A stretch of 64,000 bases of DNA from NCBI GenBank assembly GCA_947499005.1, contig CANMML010000002.1, forward strand, positions 62,001-126,000, read 5' to 3'. A program made the translations under genes and the position numbers. The notes beneath the pieces were generated by a model, which saw nothing but the letters and a program-made list of their open reading frames with translations, was not told where the DNA came from and searched no databases. This stretch comes from an uncultured Aquimarina sp. (GTDB taxonomy: Bacteria; Bacteroidota; Bacteroidia; Flavobacteriales; Flavobacteriaceae). Below, piece after piece: positions 9,201 to 16,142 of the stretch; position 1 is the stretch's first letter, and every line of letters begins with the position of its first letter.

Positions 9201-11034
9201 AAATGTACATGATGCAGGAGTCGCACAGAATACAGATCAATTGTTAGCGGAAAGCGATGCCATTAAGCAAAACATGACCGATGGATTTACTTCAGCAATG
9301 GCTGTAGTTGGAGCTAAGGGAGATGTTGCTGGTGCTAAAGCCATGCAAAAGAGTATTATGAAGGCCGGTGGAGGAGAAGCTTTTGCAGCAGCAAAAGGTT
9401 TAGATTTCAAAGATGGACTAGGGAAAGCAGGAAAAGCGACTAAGAATTTTGTTGAAGGAGGTGTTGTTTCAGGCACCAAGAAAATGGCCGCTAATGGCGT
9501 AACAAAGGTAAAGGACGGAATTAAAAATGCTATAGGTAAGGCGAAGCAAGGAATTCAAGATGCCCCAACTAATGTTAAGAATAAATTTAAGAATGGTGTA
9601 GACAATCTTAAAGACAAATTTAGAAGTAAAAAGGCCAAAGGGGGTGTGGTTGAAACGCCACATGGTAAATTAAAAACACCAACCAAGGGTGATAGTTTAG
9701 GGAATTTTGAGGGTCAGAAAGTGAAGGCTGAAATGGAATTCCCTGACGGGCATAGAGCAAAAGCACTAGAAAATGGTCAATGTGCTGTTTGTAGTTATTG
9801 TCAAAAAATCCGTAGTAGATTTAGAAAAGAGGTGCAAGCAAATCCAAAATTAGCGGATGAGCTTAAAAATGTAGAACTTAAGTTAAAGAAAGATCCTACT
9901 AATGTAGAATTAATTGCAAAGCAAAAAGATCTTCATGATGAATTCTATAAACGAAGAATTGATAGGTTAGAAACAGAATTGCAAGTTAAAACTGGGAAAA
10001 AGGGACGTCAAGATTTACAAGATGAAATCAATACGCTTAAAGCAGAGAAAGTCCATGTAAGAAATGATCGAATAGATGTAAATCTCGATATGTACGATTC
10101 GCTTGTTAAAAAAGGACAATTTTCACGTAAAGGTAAAACAGCCCCTGAAAAACAAGCCATACGAGACCAATTAGATGATGCTTTTGATAAGGGAAAATCA
10201 ATGAGCCCTAATAGTGGTCTTATGGTAAAAGGAAAAGTGCCAAAACCAAAGGGAGAAGCATTCGATGTAACGAAACATGTAGATTCATCAAAACACGGAG
10301 ATTTTTTCCATGAGTTTGATGGTAAGGGGGTGCATAAAGGAGTAGATAGAGATTCTTGGAAAGCCTTTATGAGAGGGAAATATGATGGTATGTCGCCTGC
10401 TGATTTTAAAGCTGGTTTGAAAAAAGAGTTTGGTCTATCAACGAAACAGGCAGCTATATTTGACACTCCTCTATTTAAAGCAAAACTTGCGTCAAAAACT
10501 TTTGATAAATTCAACATTGTTAGGGCGCTTAAAAACACAAGTGATACTGCCAAAATGATAAATCATTTAGACAATATTGCAAAACTTCCAGCAAGTACAA
10601 AAGGAATAAAGCAATTAGTTGGAGATTTAGCAGCTGGAGGGAATAAATTAGATGGAGCTGTCTTTATGTTAGATTTTATATCATCTAAAAAAGGTATGTG
10701 GGGGAAGGTGAAAGGTTTTGAAATTAGTCCTAAAGGAACAACTAGGAAGTATGATTTAACTATTTCGAGCGGCAAAAAAATAAAAACCCTAGAATTCAAA
10801 TCCACAAAAATCAATAGTTTTGGGTCAAGAGAATGGGGGGAAATGTTACTTGACGTTGATGATATTATAAGTAAAAAAATGCGTTGGGTATTTGATGGCA
10901 AAAAGATGCCTGCTGCAGATAGAACTAAGTTATTGAAGAAGATAAATGATTTAGCAGATAGAGATATCGTAGATCCTACCAAGTTGACTAACTTTAAAGC
11001 TATTATTAGTAAACAAATTGAATACTATCCATGA
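6241..11034 (+). CDS. Giant DUF4157 protein, candidate eCIS toxin with PD-(D/E)XK-like C-terminal nuclease domain
   Basis: 1597 residues from a GTG. N-terminal QPKLKVG..D.YE..AD motif as in the 743-residue protein; short IQK/EDEE repeats; DUF4157 with HELTH at 255-259; a very long Lys/Glu/Ala-rich helical region (about 290-880); a hydrophobic segment (about 910-985) with several possible membrane helices; a CAVCSYC cluster (Cys 1181, 1184, 1187); another helical region; and a C-terminal domain. That last part has YDL (Asp1505) followed by LEFKS (Glu1518, Lys1520), the D...ExK arrangement of restriction-endonuclease-fold nucleases common at the ends of polymorphic toxins. The layout of delivery module, translocation-like segment and toxin tip suggests an injected effector. 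The nuclease call is inference from a short motif. Confidence 0.8.
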   Translation: MFKGKSTKNTTSNPHQNNAFIQPKLKVGKVDDPYEQQADKAADQIIKKGNNQKETFFSGSPSVQAKQGTSFFQKPVVSKISPGVQLKEELPSEDESTLQKSEKSKTEVEALSNTSLQTKNENSKAVTSETITHTPSKVETQLQKKEDEEIQKREDEEAEQSIQKLADYDTGDTSNLEKDLSSSKGGGDVLPTDTRSEMESGFGADFSGVRVHNDSNAVQMNQGLGSQAFTNGNDIYFNEGKYDTGSDSGKHLLAHELTHTIQQGASSNSNSVQRKPQDHQKGSDGANVKSRMYSKAKSDSEEDVDFSKSKASMSAEEKEKANTVDYSKKNQQKSGISSSGQAKPDVNRPKEELPKVKEAKEEGKENLEETPKQEAEKDAPKEKGKKKLSADEQKDQQAKIAQQKAKAIKMPSKPEVLVSPEIKKPVDSAGKEIASDANNDKNVRALHEIAKLFMENAFSLEEEAFNDKKESFKMKAQLEASYAKVERTKTGSKTLKDHTDSREGINNKEEEALTKVEADTAMVKAEAPKLKSKSEEGKEESGPMASDANASKSEMDAKKPDDPDAAADAAKQAKDTDKVANDSASMDDAFGQTATRAEQYAADAELGAEKNIQSRATIDENKTIVESTRGEITRIDEENSAAEGQLDTLNTYPEKAQKETAQRAKSAKELYTTAKGMNEELTSIQRDYYSEMATLPSKEVAQKKKDEEDAKKQEAPAPTPLSPEEEMLVGLSYMGEDQIEASLAGMDEKELASLDQALGGMQTEKDSPNNQLVGPADKHTGQVKVDLMKAFQSDSDPKTKPDPRQEDITKIENKRTERIRGVKETADVNFVFISQEQKQMLAQKLAMQNAVSGLFDIKILDMGKAMLMGMLNPVESLKGVVDGASKMLTGAANLFNAEAWKKDPLGNLLQSAADIATGLTMIFMSITGLATAITIIMTAITIATLGFAAPITGPIISFMAGVITTVGGWTIVTGLIALALNSLTYIKNVHDAGVAQNTDQLLAESDAIKQNMTDGFTSAMAVVGAKGDVAGAKAMQKSIMKAGGGEAFAAAKGLDFKDGLGKAGKATKNFVEGGVVSGTKKMAANGVTKVKDGIKNAIGKAKQGIQDAPTNVKNKFKNGVDNLKDKFRSKKAKGGVVETPHGKLKTPTKGDSLGNFEGQKVKAEMEFPDGHRAKALENGQCAVCSYCQKIRSRFRKEVQANPKLADELKNVELKLKKDPTNVELIAKQKDLHDEFYKRRIDRLETELQVKTGKKGRQDLQDEINTLKAEKVHVRNDRIDVNLDMYDSLVKKGQFSRKGKTAPEKQAIRDQLDDAFDKGKSMSPNSGLMVKGKVPKPKGEAFDVTKHVDSSKHGDFFHEFDGKGVHKGVDRDSWKAFMRGKYDGMSPADFKAGLKKEFGLSTKQAAIFDTPLFKAKLASKTFDKFNIVRALKNTSDTAKMINHLDNIAKLPASTKGIKQLVGDLAAGGNKLDGAVFMLDFISSKKGMWGKVKGFEISPKGTTRKYDLTISSGKKIKTLEFKSTKINSFGSREWGEMLLDVDDIISKKMRWVFDGKKMPAADRTKLLKKINDLADRDIVDPTKLTNFKAIISKQIEYYP

Positions 11035-12083
11035 TAAAACTTTCAAAAGTTAAACAAATAGATAATATTTCTGGAATTCCTTTATTAATTGGAGATCAAC
11101 TGTTTTATGTTATACATTCAGATACCATCTGTTTGCATGATATTGTAGAGGATGAGGTATTATGGGAAATAACCACCCAAGAGAAGAATAAAGTAGGATT
11201 TGATAGACCTGTACTAGTTCCTTTTGATGAGGATTCCCTTTTTTACTGTGGGGTAAAGTTCATTGAAAAAATAAATAAGAAAACTGGAACACCTCAATTT
11301 GTTCTTGAGGATGTTTCATTGGGTAACAATCTTTATTTATCTGATAATACGGTGAAAGGAATATTATTTGATAAGGACCGTAGTTTTTCCCCGGCAATTA
11401 TTGATTTAGAAGGAAAGACAATAAACAAAGTCAATACAGGTGCAAGTAAATTTAATTTTTATGGCATTGACAATGATACATTTATGCTATGGGGCGATAC
11501 TGAAATTTCCATCTATAATTACCAAAATGAAGAATTGCTATTTAAAATTGAAACCCCGCCATTAGTAGATGAAGACGATCCAGAATTCGATGAAGATGAT
11601 GTTGATATTGTTGGTGAGCCTTTGAAATATGGTAACGTCTTTATTTTTAGCTTGTATGGTACTGTTGTTTTTGCAGTAGATGCTTTGACAGGTAAAGTCA
11701 TTTGGAAAATCGATACCGCTACGGGAAATAATGGAGGAATGATGAGTATCAACAATGGCATACTTCACATAGTAAATTATTGGGCATATTATGAGATTGA
11801 TGTTCTGACAGGAGCAATAAAAAGAGAAGTCGATACCACTGAAATTTTAGATGTAATGGAGTTTAAATTATTATCTAAACATCTAATTACAAAGAAATAT
11901 ATTGTTGCACTTTTTGGAAGAGGAAATAACTCTTTAGTAGTTTTAGATAGAGGTGACCTGTCTGTAACACAAACCATTAATTTAAAAGGAAATGTTACTC
12001 CCAAGAATTTTATGGGAAATGAAGATCGAATAATTACAAGAAATAAAGAAGGTGTACTGGATATATTTTCTTTCAATGATTAA
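11031..12083 (+). CDS. PQQ/WD-like beta-propeller protein overlapping the toxin gene; possible immunity or chaperone
   Basis: 350 residues, starting in an ATGA overlap with the giant DUF4157 gene, so the two are probably translated in fixed ratio. No signal peptide, so cytoplasmic. The sequence shows recurring beta-propeller blade features (GDQLFYVIHSDTICLHD, GTVVFAVDALTGKVIWKID, YWAYYEIDVLTGAIKREVD), like PQQ-enzyme repeat families, and an acidic loop around DEDDPEFDEDDVD. A gene directly coupled to a nuclease-tipped toxin is a natural candidate for its immunity protein or a loading chaperone; the acidic loop could mimic nucleic acid. No direct evidence beyond position and fold impression. 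Confidence 0.7.
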   Translation: MIKLSKVKQIDNISGIPLLIGDQLFYVIHSDTICLHDIVEDEVLWEITTQEKNKVGFDRPVLVPFDEDSLFYCGVKFIEKINKKTGTPQFVLEDVSLGNNLYLSDNTVKGILFDKDRSFSPAIIDLEGKTINKVNTGASKFNFYGIDNDTFMLWGDTEISIYNYQNEELLFKIETPPLVDEDDPEFDEDDVDIVGEPLKYGNVFIFSLYGTVVFAVDALTGKVIWKIDTATGNNGGMMSINNGILHIVNYWAYYEIDVLTGAIKREVDTTEILDVMEFKLLSKHLITKKYIVALFGRGNNSLVVLDRGDLSVTQTINLKGNVTPKNFMGNEDRIITRNKEGVLDIFSFND

Positions 12084-12113
12084 TAAAAGAAGTTTTTGAG
12101 AGAGAGAATTAAA

Positions 12114-12695
12114 ATGAAAGCTCAAATAAAGAGCAAGTTATTAGAACAAAAAAACAGCTTTTATATTCAGCTAGGACATCCTGTGGCTAATATTCCCGAG
12201 GAAGAAGTGTTTAGAGATATACGATCGGTATTTCCAGAAGTCTTTAGTGAAAATAGTGAGTCAGCTTATTTGTTTTGGCAACAAATTCCAATTCGTTTTC
12301 ATTATACGTATGAGCTGTATTGGAATCTAGAGGCTTTAGTTGATTTATTTATTGCAATGCAAAGTGATAATTCGGGATCATACCACTTATTTATTCAAAC
12401 GGAAATATTAATAGGCGAATGGAATGTTGATTGGCAAAATGATAGTGTAAAATTGAGAAGTAAGTGGACGGGAAAAGATATGTACAGCCCATTAGCAGAA
12501 TTGCTAAACAAGAAAGCGCCACTATTGTTGCATAAACAAGTGTTTTTAGAAGAATGGAAAGGTATTTTACAGCAAAGTAGCAATGTTCTTGGGGCTATTA
12601 ATTTTAAAGACCTTTCTGTAAGAAGCAGCTTTTTAGAAAAGTTACATTCGGTATTAAATAAAATAGATAATGTAGGTCAATTATATAAGCGATAA
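12114..12695 (+). CDS. Conserved eCIS-region protein, 193 residues, paralogous to C-terminal half of the next gene
   Basis: The ATG at 12114 is chosen over the TTG at 12096 because it gives a normal N-terminus (MKAQIKSKLLEQKNSF). No signal peptide or membrane segment. The middle and end (IPIRFHYTYELYWNLEAL, GEWNVDWQNDSVKLRSKW, HKQVFLEEWKGIL) align with the C-terminal half of the next protein (IPIPFDYKNDMAQWWSSI, AQWIVKWNDTFVLIDSHW, IKIDFLNEWRFIV). Its stop overlaps the next start (TAATG). I do not recognise the family. A duplicated domain next to a toxin may mean an immunity or adaptor pair, but that is speculation. Confidence 0.65.
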   Translation: MKAQIKSKLLEQKNSFYIQLGHPVANIPEEEVFRDIRSVFPEVFSENSESAYLFWQQIPIRFHYTYELYWNLEALVDLFIAMQSDNSGSYHLFIQTEILIGEWNVDWQNDSVKLRSKWTGKDMYSPLAELLNKKAPLLLHKQVFLEEWKGILQQSSNVLGAINFKDLSVRSSFLEKLHSVLNKIDNVGQLYKR

Positions 12696-13687
12696 TGAAA
12701 ATGAATTGGGAACCATATCGCACTGTTGATGGAATAAAATTTCTTGATACAAGGGAAGCTGTCAGGGGACATTTTTCAGTTTATGAAGATGATTTACAAA
12801 CCCATGCTAGAGCAGATGTAGGGATACCTTATGATACTTATGAGTCAAGAGGAATTCAAATATTATACGATAAATACAACCGCTTTGCGGCAATCGAAGT
12901 TTGGCAACCCAATCAAGTATTTCATTTAGGGTATAATTTGTTGGGTTTTTCTATTGGTGAGTTGAAGACTCTTTTTCATTGGGACGAATCGGTTATAGAA
13001 ACAGAAAGAGAGATTACTTTTTTTAAAGTGGGGTTAAGTGTTATTATTCGTAATAGAAAAGAAAGTGAATTGCCTTCTCGAATAGTATTATTTACAAAAG
13101 ACTTTTACAATCAAAAGATTGGGATACCGAGGCCTAATCACTTTTCGTCTTTTAGGATACAAGTGCCTTATATTGAAAAACCTATTGCATCTTCTGAAAA
13201 AGAGAATGATGAGGTGCTTTTTCAGGTAGCATTTCAGCATACAAAAGAAAAGGCAATTATTCTTTGGAATGGAATTCCTATACCCTTCGACTACAAAAAC
13301 GATATGGCACAATGGTGGTCTTCGATTGTGTTTTTATTAGAGAAGATAACAAGTGAAGAAGAAGGTGTGTTAGATTTAGATTTGCAATGTGAAGCGTTTC
13401 AAGCACAATGGATTGTAAAATGGAATGATACGTTCGTATTAATCGATAGTCATTGGAAAACCCCAGCACAGATGGCTGTTTTTGAAGATAAAACCGTAAG
13501 GCAATTGACATTAATCAAAATAGATTTTCTTAATGAATGGAGGTTTATCGTAACACATATAAAAAGGGTATATGAAATTAATAACTTGATTGCTAAGGTT
13601 CAACAAATAGAACAATTAGAAGAGAAAATGTCGAGTTATGGCATGATGTATAAAGCGCTAGAATCTATCACAAAAAAGGCAATATAG
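12695..13687 (+). CDS. Two-domain eCIS-region protein, 330 residues, unknown function
   Basis: The start overlaps the previous stop by one base. The N-terminal half (about residues 1-165) contains EPYRTVDGIKFLDTREAVRG and a beta-rich segment (RGIQILYDKYNRFAAIEVW ... HLGYNLLGFSIGEL) that has the feel of SUKH/immunity-type or adaptor folds, though I cannot assign it. The C-terminal half (about 185-320) is homologous to the 193-residue neighbour by shared Trp-containing motifs. No signal peptide. Probably cytoplasmic and co-expressed with the injection system. Confidence 0.65.
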   Translation: MKMNWEPYRTVDGIKFLDTREAVRGHFSVYEDDLQTHARADVGIPYDTYESRGIQILYDKYNRFAAIEVWQPNQVFHLGYNLLGFSIGELKTLFHWDESVIETEREITFFKVGLSVIIRNRKESELPSRIVLFTKDFYNQKIGIPRPNHFSSFRIQVPYIEKPIASSEKENDEVLFQVAFQHTKEKAIILWNGIPIPFDYKNDMAQWWSSIVFLLEKITSEEEGVLDLDLQCEAFQAQWIVKWNDTFVLIDSHWKTPAQMAVFEDKTVRQLTLIKIDFLNEWRFIVTHIKRVYEINNLIAKVQQIEQLEEKMSSYGMMYKALESITKKAI

Positions 13688-13691
13688 TAGC

Positions 13692-13910
13692 ATGACAAGA
13701 AAAAAGATAGATTTAAGTAAGAAGCCCAAATGGATACAATACATTATTGCACTTGTAATCGTGGCAATCATTTTTGTTATAGTTTATAGTTTAAAGAGTG
13801 AAGAAATAGCCAAAAACACCAAATTCGACTTATGGTTTTCATTAAAAACGATTGGTGTTGGATTGATATTTATATTGTTAAGAGTGTTACTATTTAGAAG
13901 AAAGAAATAA
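13692..13910 (+). CDS. Small two-helix membrane protein
   Basis: 72 residues: a basic N-terminus (MTRKKIDLSKKPKW), one hydrophobic helix (IIALVIVAIIFVIVYSL), a short polar loop, a second helix (IGVGLIFILLRVLLF) and a basic C-terminus RRKK. It starts 4 bases after the previous stop and ends 13 before the ATPase gene, so it is in the operon. Unknown function; small basic membrane proteins in such loci might help release or membrane docking, which is a guess. Confidence 0.55.
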   Translation: MTRKKIDLSKKPKWIQYIIALVIVAIIFVIVYSLKSEEIAKNTKFDLWFSLKTIGVGLIFILLRVLLFRRKK

Positions 13911-13923
13911 AATAATATAATGT

Positions 13924-15264
13924 ATGGATACGCTATTATTAGAAGATAAGTCTACTACTTATTTCTACGAATATCTTAAAGCTGTAATAAAAGCAAGATT
14001 AATGGCTTATTTCGAACAAGAGGAATATAAAGCACCGGTTTTGCCTAATACAGAAATAAAAATGGATGCGTTATATTCATTTATAACATTTCAACAACTA
14101 GACGAGAAGGAGATTGTATTTTTGCTTCTTGCTTTAGTCCCAGATATACTGCCTAATTTTTTAAATCAAATAATAGAAGAACATTTACCGAATGGTGGGG
14201 ATTTTCCAGAATTCGGTGGAGTCAAAGGAAAAAATCATCGGGGTATTATTCCAACAGGAGAAACGGCACTATATATTTTAGCTGGGAACGATGTTAATGA
14301 GCGTACCAGAGTCATTAATTTTATATTTCACGAGAGTAAGCTATTTCGCGAAAGTATAGTAGAGATCGAGGTAGTGCCCAAAGGAGAGCCAAGGATGAGT
14401 GGTAAATTAATGCTATCGGAAGAATACGTCCACTTATTTTTAACGGGTAAAGAATTAAAACCTTCGATGAGTGCCGAGTTTCCTGCTTCTCAAATTACAA
14501 CTGATCTGGAATGGGATGATTTGGTACTGGATCCAAAAACAGATAATGAAGTCAAAGAAATCGAACATTGGCTAAAACATAATGATACGTTACTGAATGA
14601 TTGGGGGATGAAGTCTAAGATAAAACCAGGGTATCGTGTCTTGTTTTGTGGCCCTCCGGGAACAGGAAAAACCTTAACCGCTGGTTTATTGGGGAAATAC
14701 ACCAAGAAAGATGTTTATCGTGTAGATCTATCCATGATCGTTTCCAAATATATAGGGGAAACAGAAAAGAACCTGTCCAAACTATTTGACAAAGCCATTA
14801 ATAAAGATTGGATCTTGTTTTTTGATGAAGCAGATGCGATTTTTGGGAAAAGAACTAATGTTCGAGATGCTCATGATAAATATGCCAACCAAGAAGTTTC
14901 CTATTTATTACAACGAATCGAAGCACATCCTAGTTTGGTCATTTTAGCAACAAACTTTAAAAATAATATTGATAATGCATTTACCAGACGTTTTCAATCG
15001 ATTATAGAATTTGATCTACCGAGTTACAATGAGCGAATACAACTATGGAAAAAAAGCTTACCCAAAGAAATTCAGCTTGCCGAAGATCTTGTTATTGATG
15101 AGGTAGCCAAAAAATTTGCCATCTCAGGAGCCAATATCATGAATGTAGTCCAATATGCTTGTTTAAAAACATTATCGAACCAGTCTACGATTCTCAATAA
15201 ACAAGTACTTATAGAGGGAATCAAGAAAGAATATGCTAAAGAAGGGAAAACAATTTCGGTTTGA
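13924..15264 (+). CDS. AAA+ ATPase of the contractile injection system
   Basis: 446 residues. The N-terminal half is family-specific; the C-terminal half is a classical AAA+ module with Walker A GPPGTGKT starting at residue 243, Walker B ILFFDEADAIFG (Asp301, Glu302), sensor-1 ILATNFKNNID, and an arginine-finger region (FTRRFQSII). This type of ATPase is a standard member of eCIS loci (the Afp15/Pvc15 position), where it is thought to act in assembly or disassembly of particles. It is the last gene of the operon here; the next 880 bases hold no gene. Confident for the AAA+ family; the eCIS role follows from the neighbouring tape-measure and DUF4157 genes. Confidence 0.9.
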   Translation: MDTLLLEDKSTTYFYEYLKAVIKARLMAYFEQEEYKAPVLPNTEIKMDALYSFITFQQLDEKEIVFLLLALVPDILPNFLNQIIEEHLPNGGDFPEFGGVKGKNHRGIIPTGETALYILAGNDVNERTRVINFIFHESKLFRESIVEIEVVPKGEPRMSGKLMLSEEYVHLFLTGKELKPSMSAEFPASQITTDLEWDDLVLDPKTDNEVKEIEHWLKHNDTLLNDWGMKSKIKPGYRVLFCGPPGTGKTLTAGLLGKYTKKDVYRVDLSMIVSKYIGETEKNLSKLFDKAINKDWILFFDEADAIFGKRTNVRDAHDKYANQEVSYLLQRIEAHPSLVILATNFKNNIDNAFTRRFQSIIEFDLPSYNERIQLWKKSLPKEIQLAEDLVIDEVAKKFAISGANIMNVVQYACLKTLSNQSTILNKQVLIEGIKKEYAKEGKTISV

Positions 15265-15588
15265 ATTTGCCTTTTTTATTTGTTGTAATATGTATATGAT
15301 TTTAACTCAGTTAATAGAGGTTTTTTAGTTTGAAAGGCAATATATCTGTAGTTAAATAGGTTATTAAATAATCAATAAAGTTCGATTACTCCTTTCATGG
15401 CTAGACTTTTATAAAGCTCAATATTAAAAGTCACGCTCAATAAGGCTTTTGAAAGAGGTAAATATCTAAACAATTAATCATTCAATATTATGAAACAATT
15501 ATTTCAACCTATGTCAATGCTCTTTGAATCTTTCTTTTTGATTCGAGTATAGGGTAAATGGATCACCTGACACAGGTAATTTCTTTTA

Positions 15589-15607
15589 ACCCGCATAATG
15601 CGGGTTT
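15589..15607 (+). terminator. Hairpin downstream of eCIS operon, possible terminator
   Basis: The stem AACCCGCA / TGCGGGTT has a 3-base loop (TAA), followed by TTAT. The T-run is weak, so termination is uncertain, but it is the first strong GC-rich hairpin (about 325 bases) after the ATPase gene. It may instead be the left end of the larger inverted-repeat structure. Confidence 0.35.
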
Positions 15608-15772
15608 ATACGATTTGCGGATAAGAATTTCGTATCAATAGATTGATTTATTTTTCGCTAGACTAAGGCGAAAAATCAAAGAATAGCATTTGCTATTGTT
15701 TTATTTTTTAACGCAAGAATAGTAGAAAAAGAAACAAGGTATATGCGAAATTTTTGTTCGCAAATCGTATAA
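15607..15772. repeat. Inverted-repeat element (14-bp arms) with internal hairpins
   Basis: TTATACGATTTGCG at 15607-15620 is exactly complementary to 15759-15772. Inside are further dyads: ATTTTTCGC/GCGAAAAAT around 15650-15680, AATAGCA/TGCTATT around 15683-15698 and GCGAA/TTCGC around 15745-15762. The nested pairing suggests a folded RNA or a decayed miniature mobile element. No transposase is nearby. Confidence 0.5.
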
Positions 15773-16142
15773 GCACTTAATATAACTTGTCGTATTGCTA
15801 GAGCATCAATGATATGTATTTCTAGTGATTAGGTAGAGAATATCTAAAAAGTCATATTAAACGTACATTGAGGGATCTTGATAGCTATCGAGTTGAAATG
15901 TAACTTGATTATTATTAAGTTATCAGACTTCGACTATCGCTCAGTCTTCGTTTTTGATTTTTTTAGGAACTTCCCTTTAGTATCTCCGATAGTTATAGAG
16001 TCGAAAACTAGTTTTGACTCCTCTCTTCTGGCAAATATCTTATGTCAGATTTACCGTGTATCAAGTACATCTAAAACTTGATGGTCTATCACAATCATTA
16101 AGAGTCAACAAAAGGCGACTCTCAATACTAACTTTTTTTAAG

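Larger units (their letters stand above)
15265..16142. other. Gene-free region after the eCIS operon
   Basis: About 880 bases without a supportable gene. It holds a hairpin at 15589-15607, a pair of 14-base inverted repeats at 15607-15620 and 15759-15772 with smaller hairpins between them, and presumably the promoter of the GH16 gene. Short open frames here (for example one of 20 codons at 15490 and a 67-codon frame from 15878) lack coding character. Confidence 0.6.

Noticed and set aside
10008-10553. 181-codon minus-strand frame in the giant DUF4157 gene
   Set aside because: Opposite a well-supported gene and lacks any recognisable domain.
15490-15552. 20-codon open frame with an ATG after the eCIS operon
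   Set aside because: Too short and without signal, family or neighbour support.
15878-16081. 67-codon frame upstream of the GH16 gene
   Set aside because: Composition is not protein-like and it overlaps the probable GH16 leader.
16014-16142. Longer N-terminus of the GH16 gene from a TTG
   Set aside because: The ATG at 16143 gives a proper signal peptide at the N-terminus; the extension would bury it.
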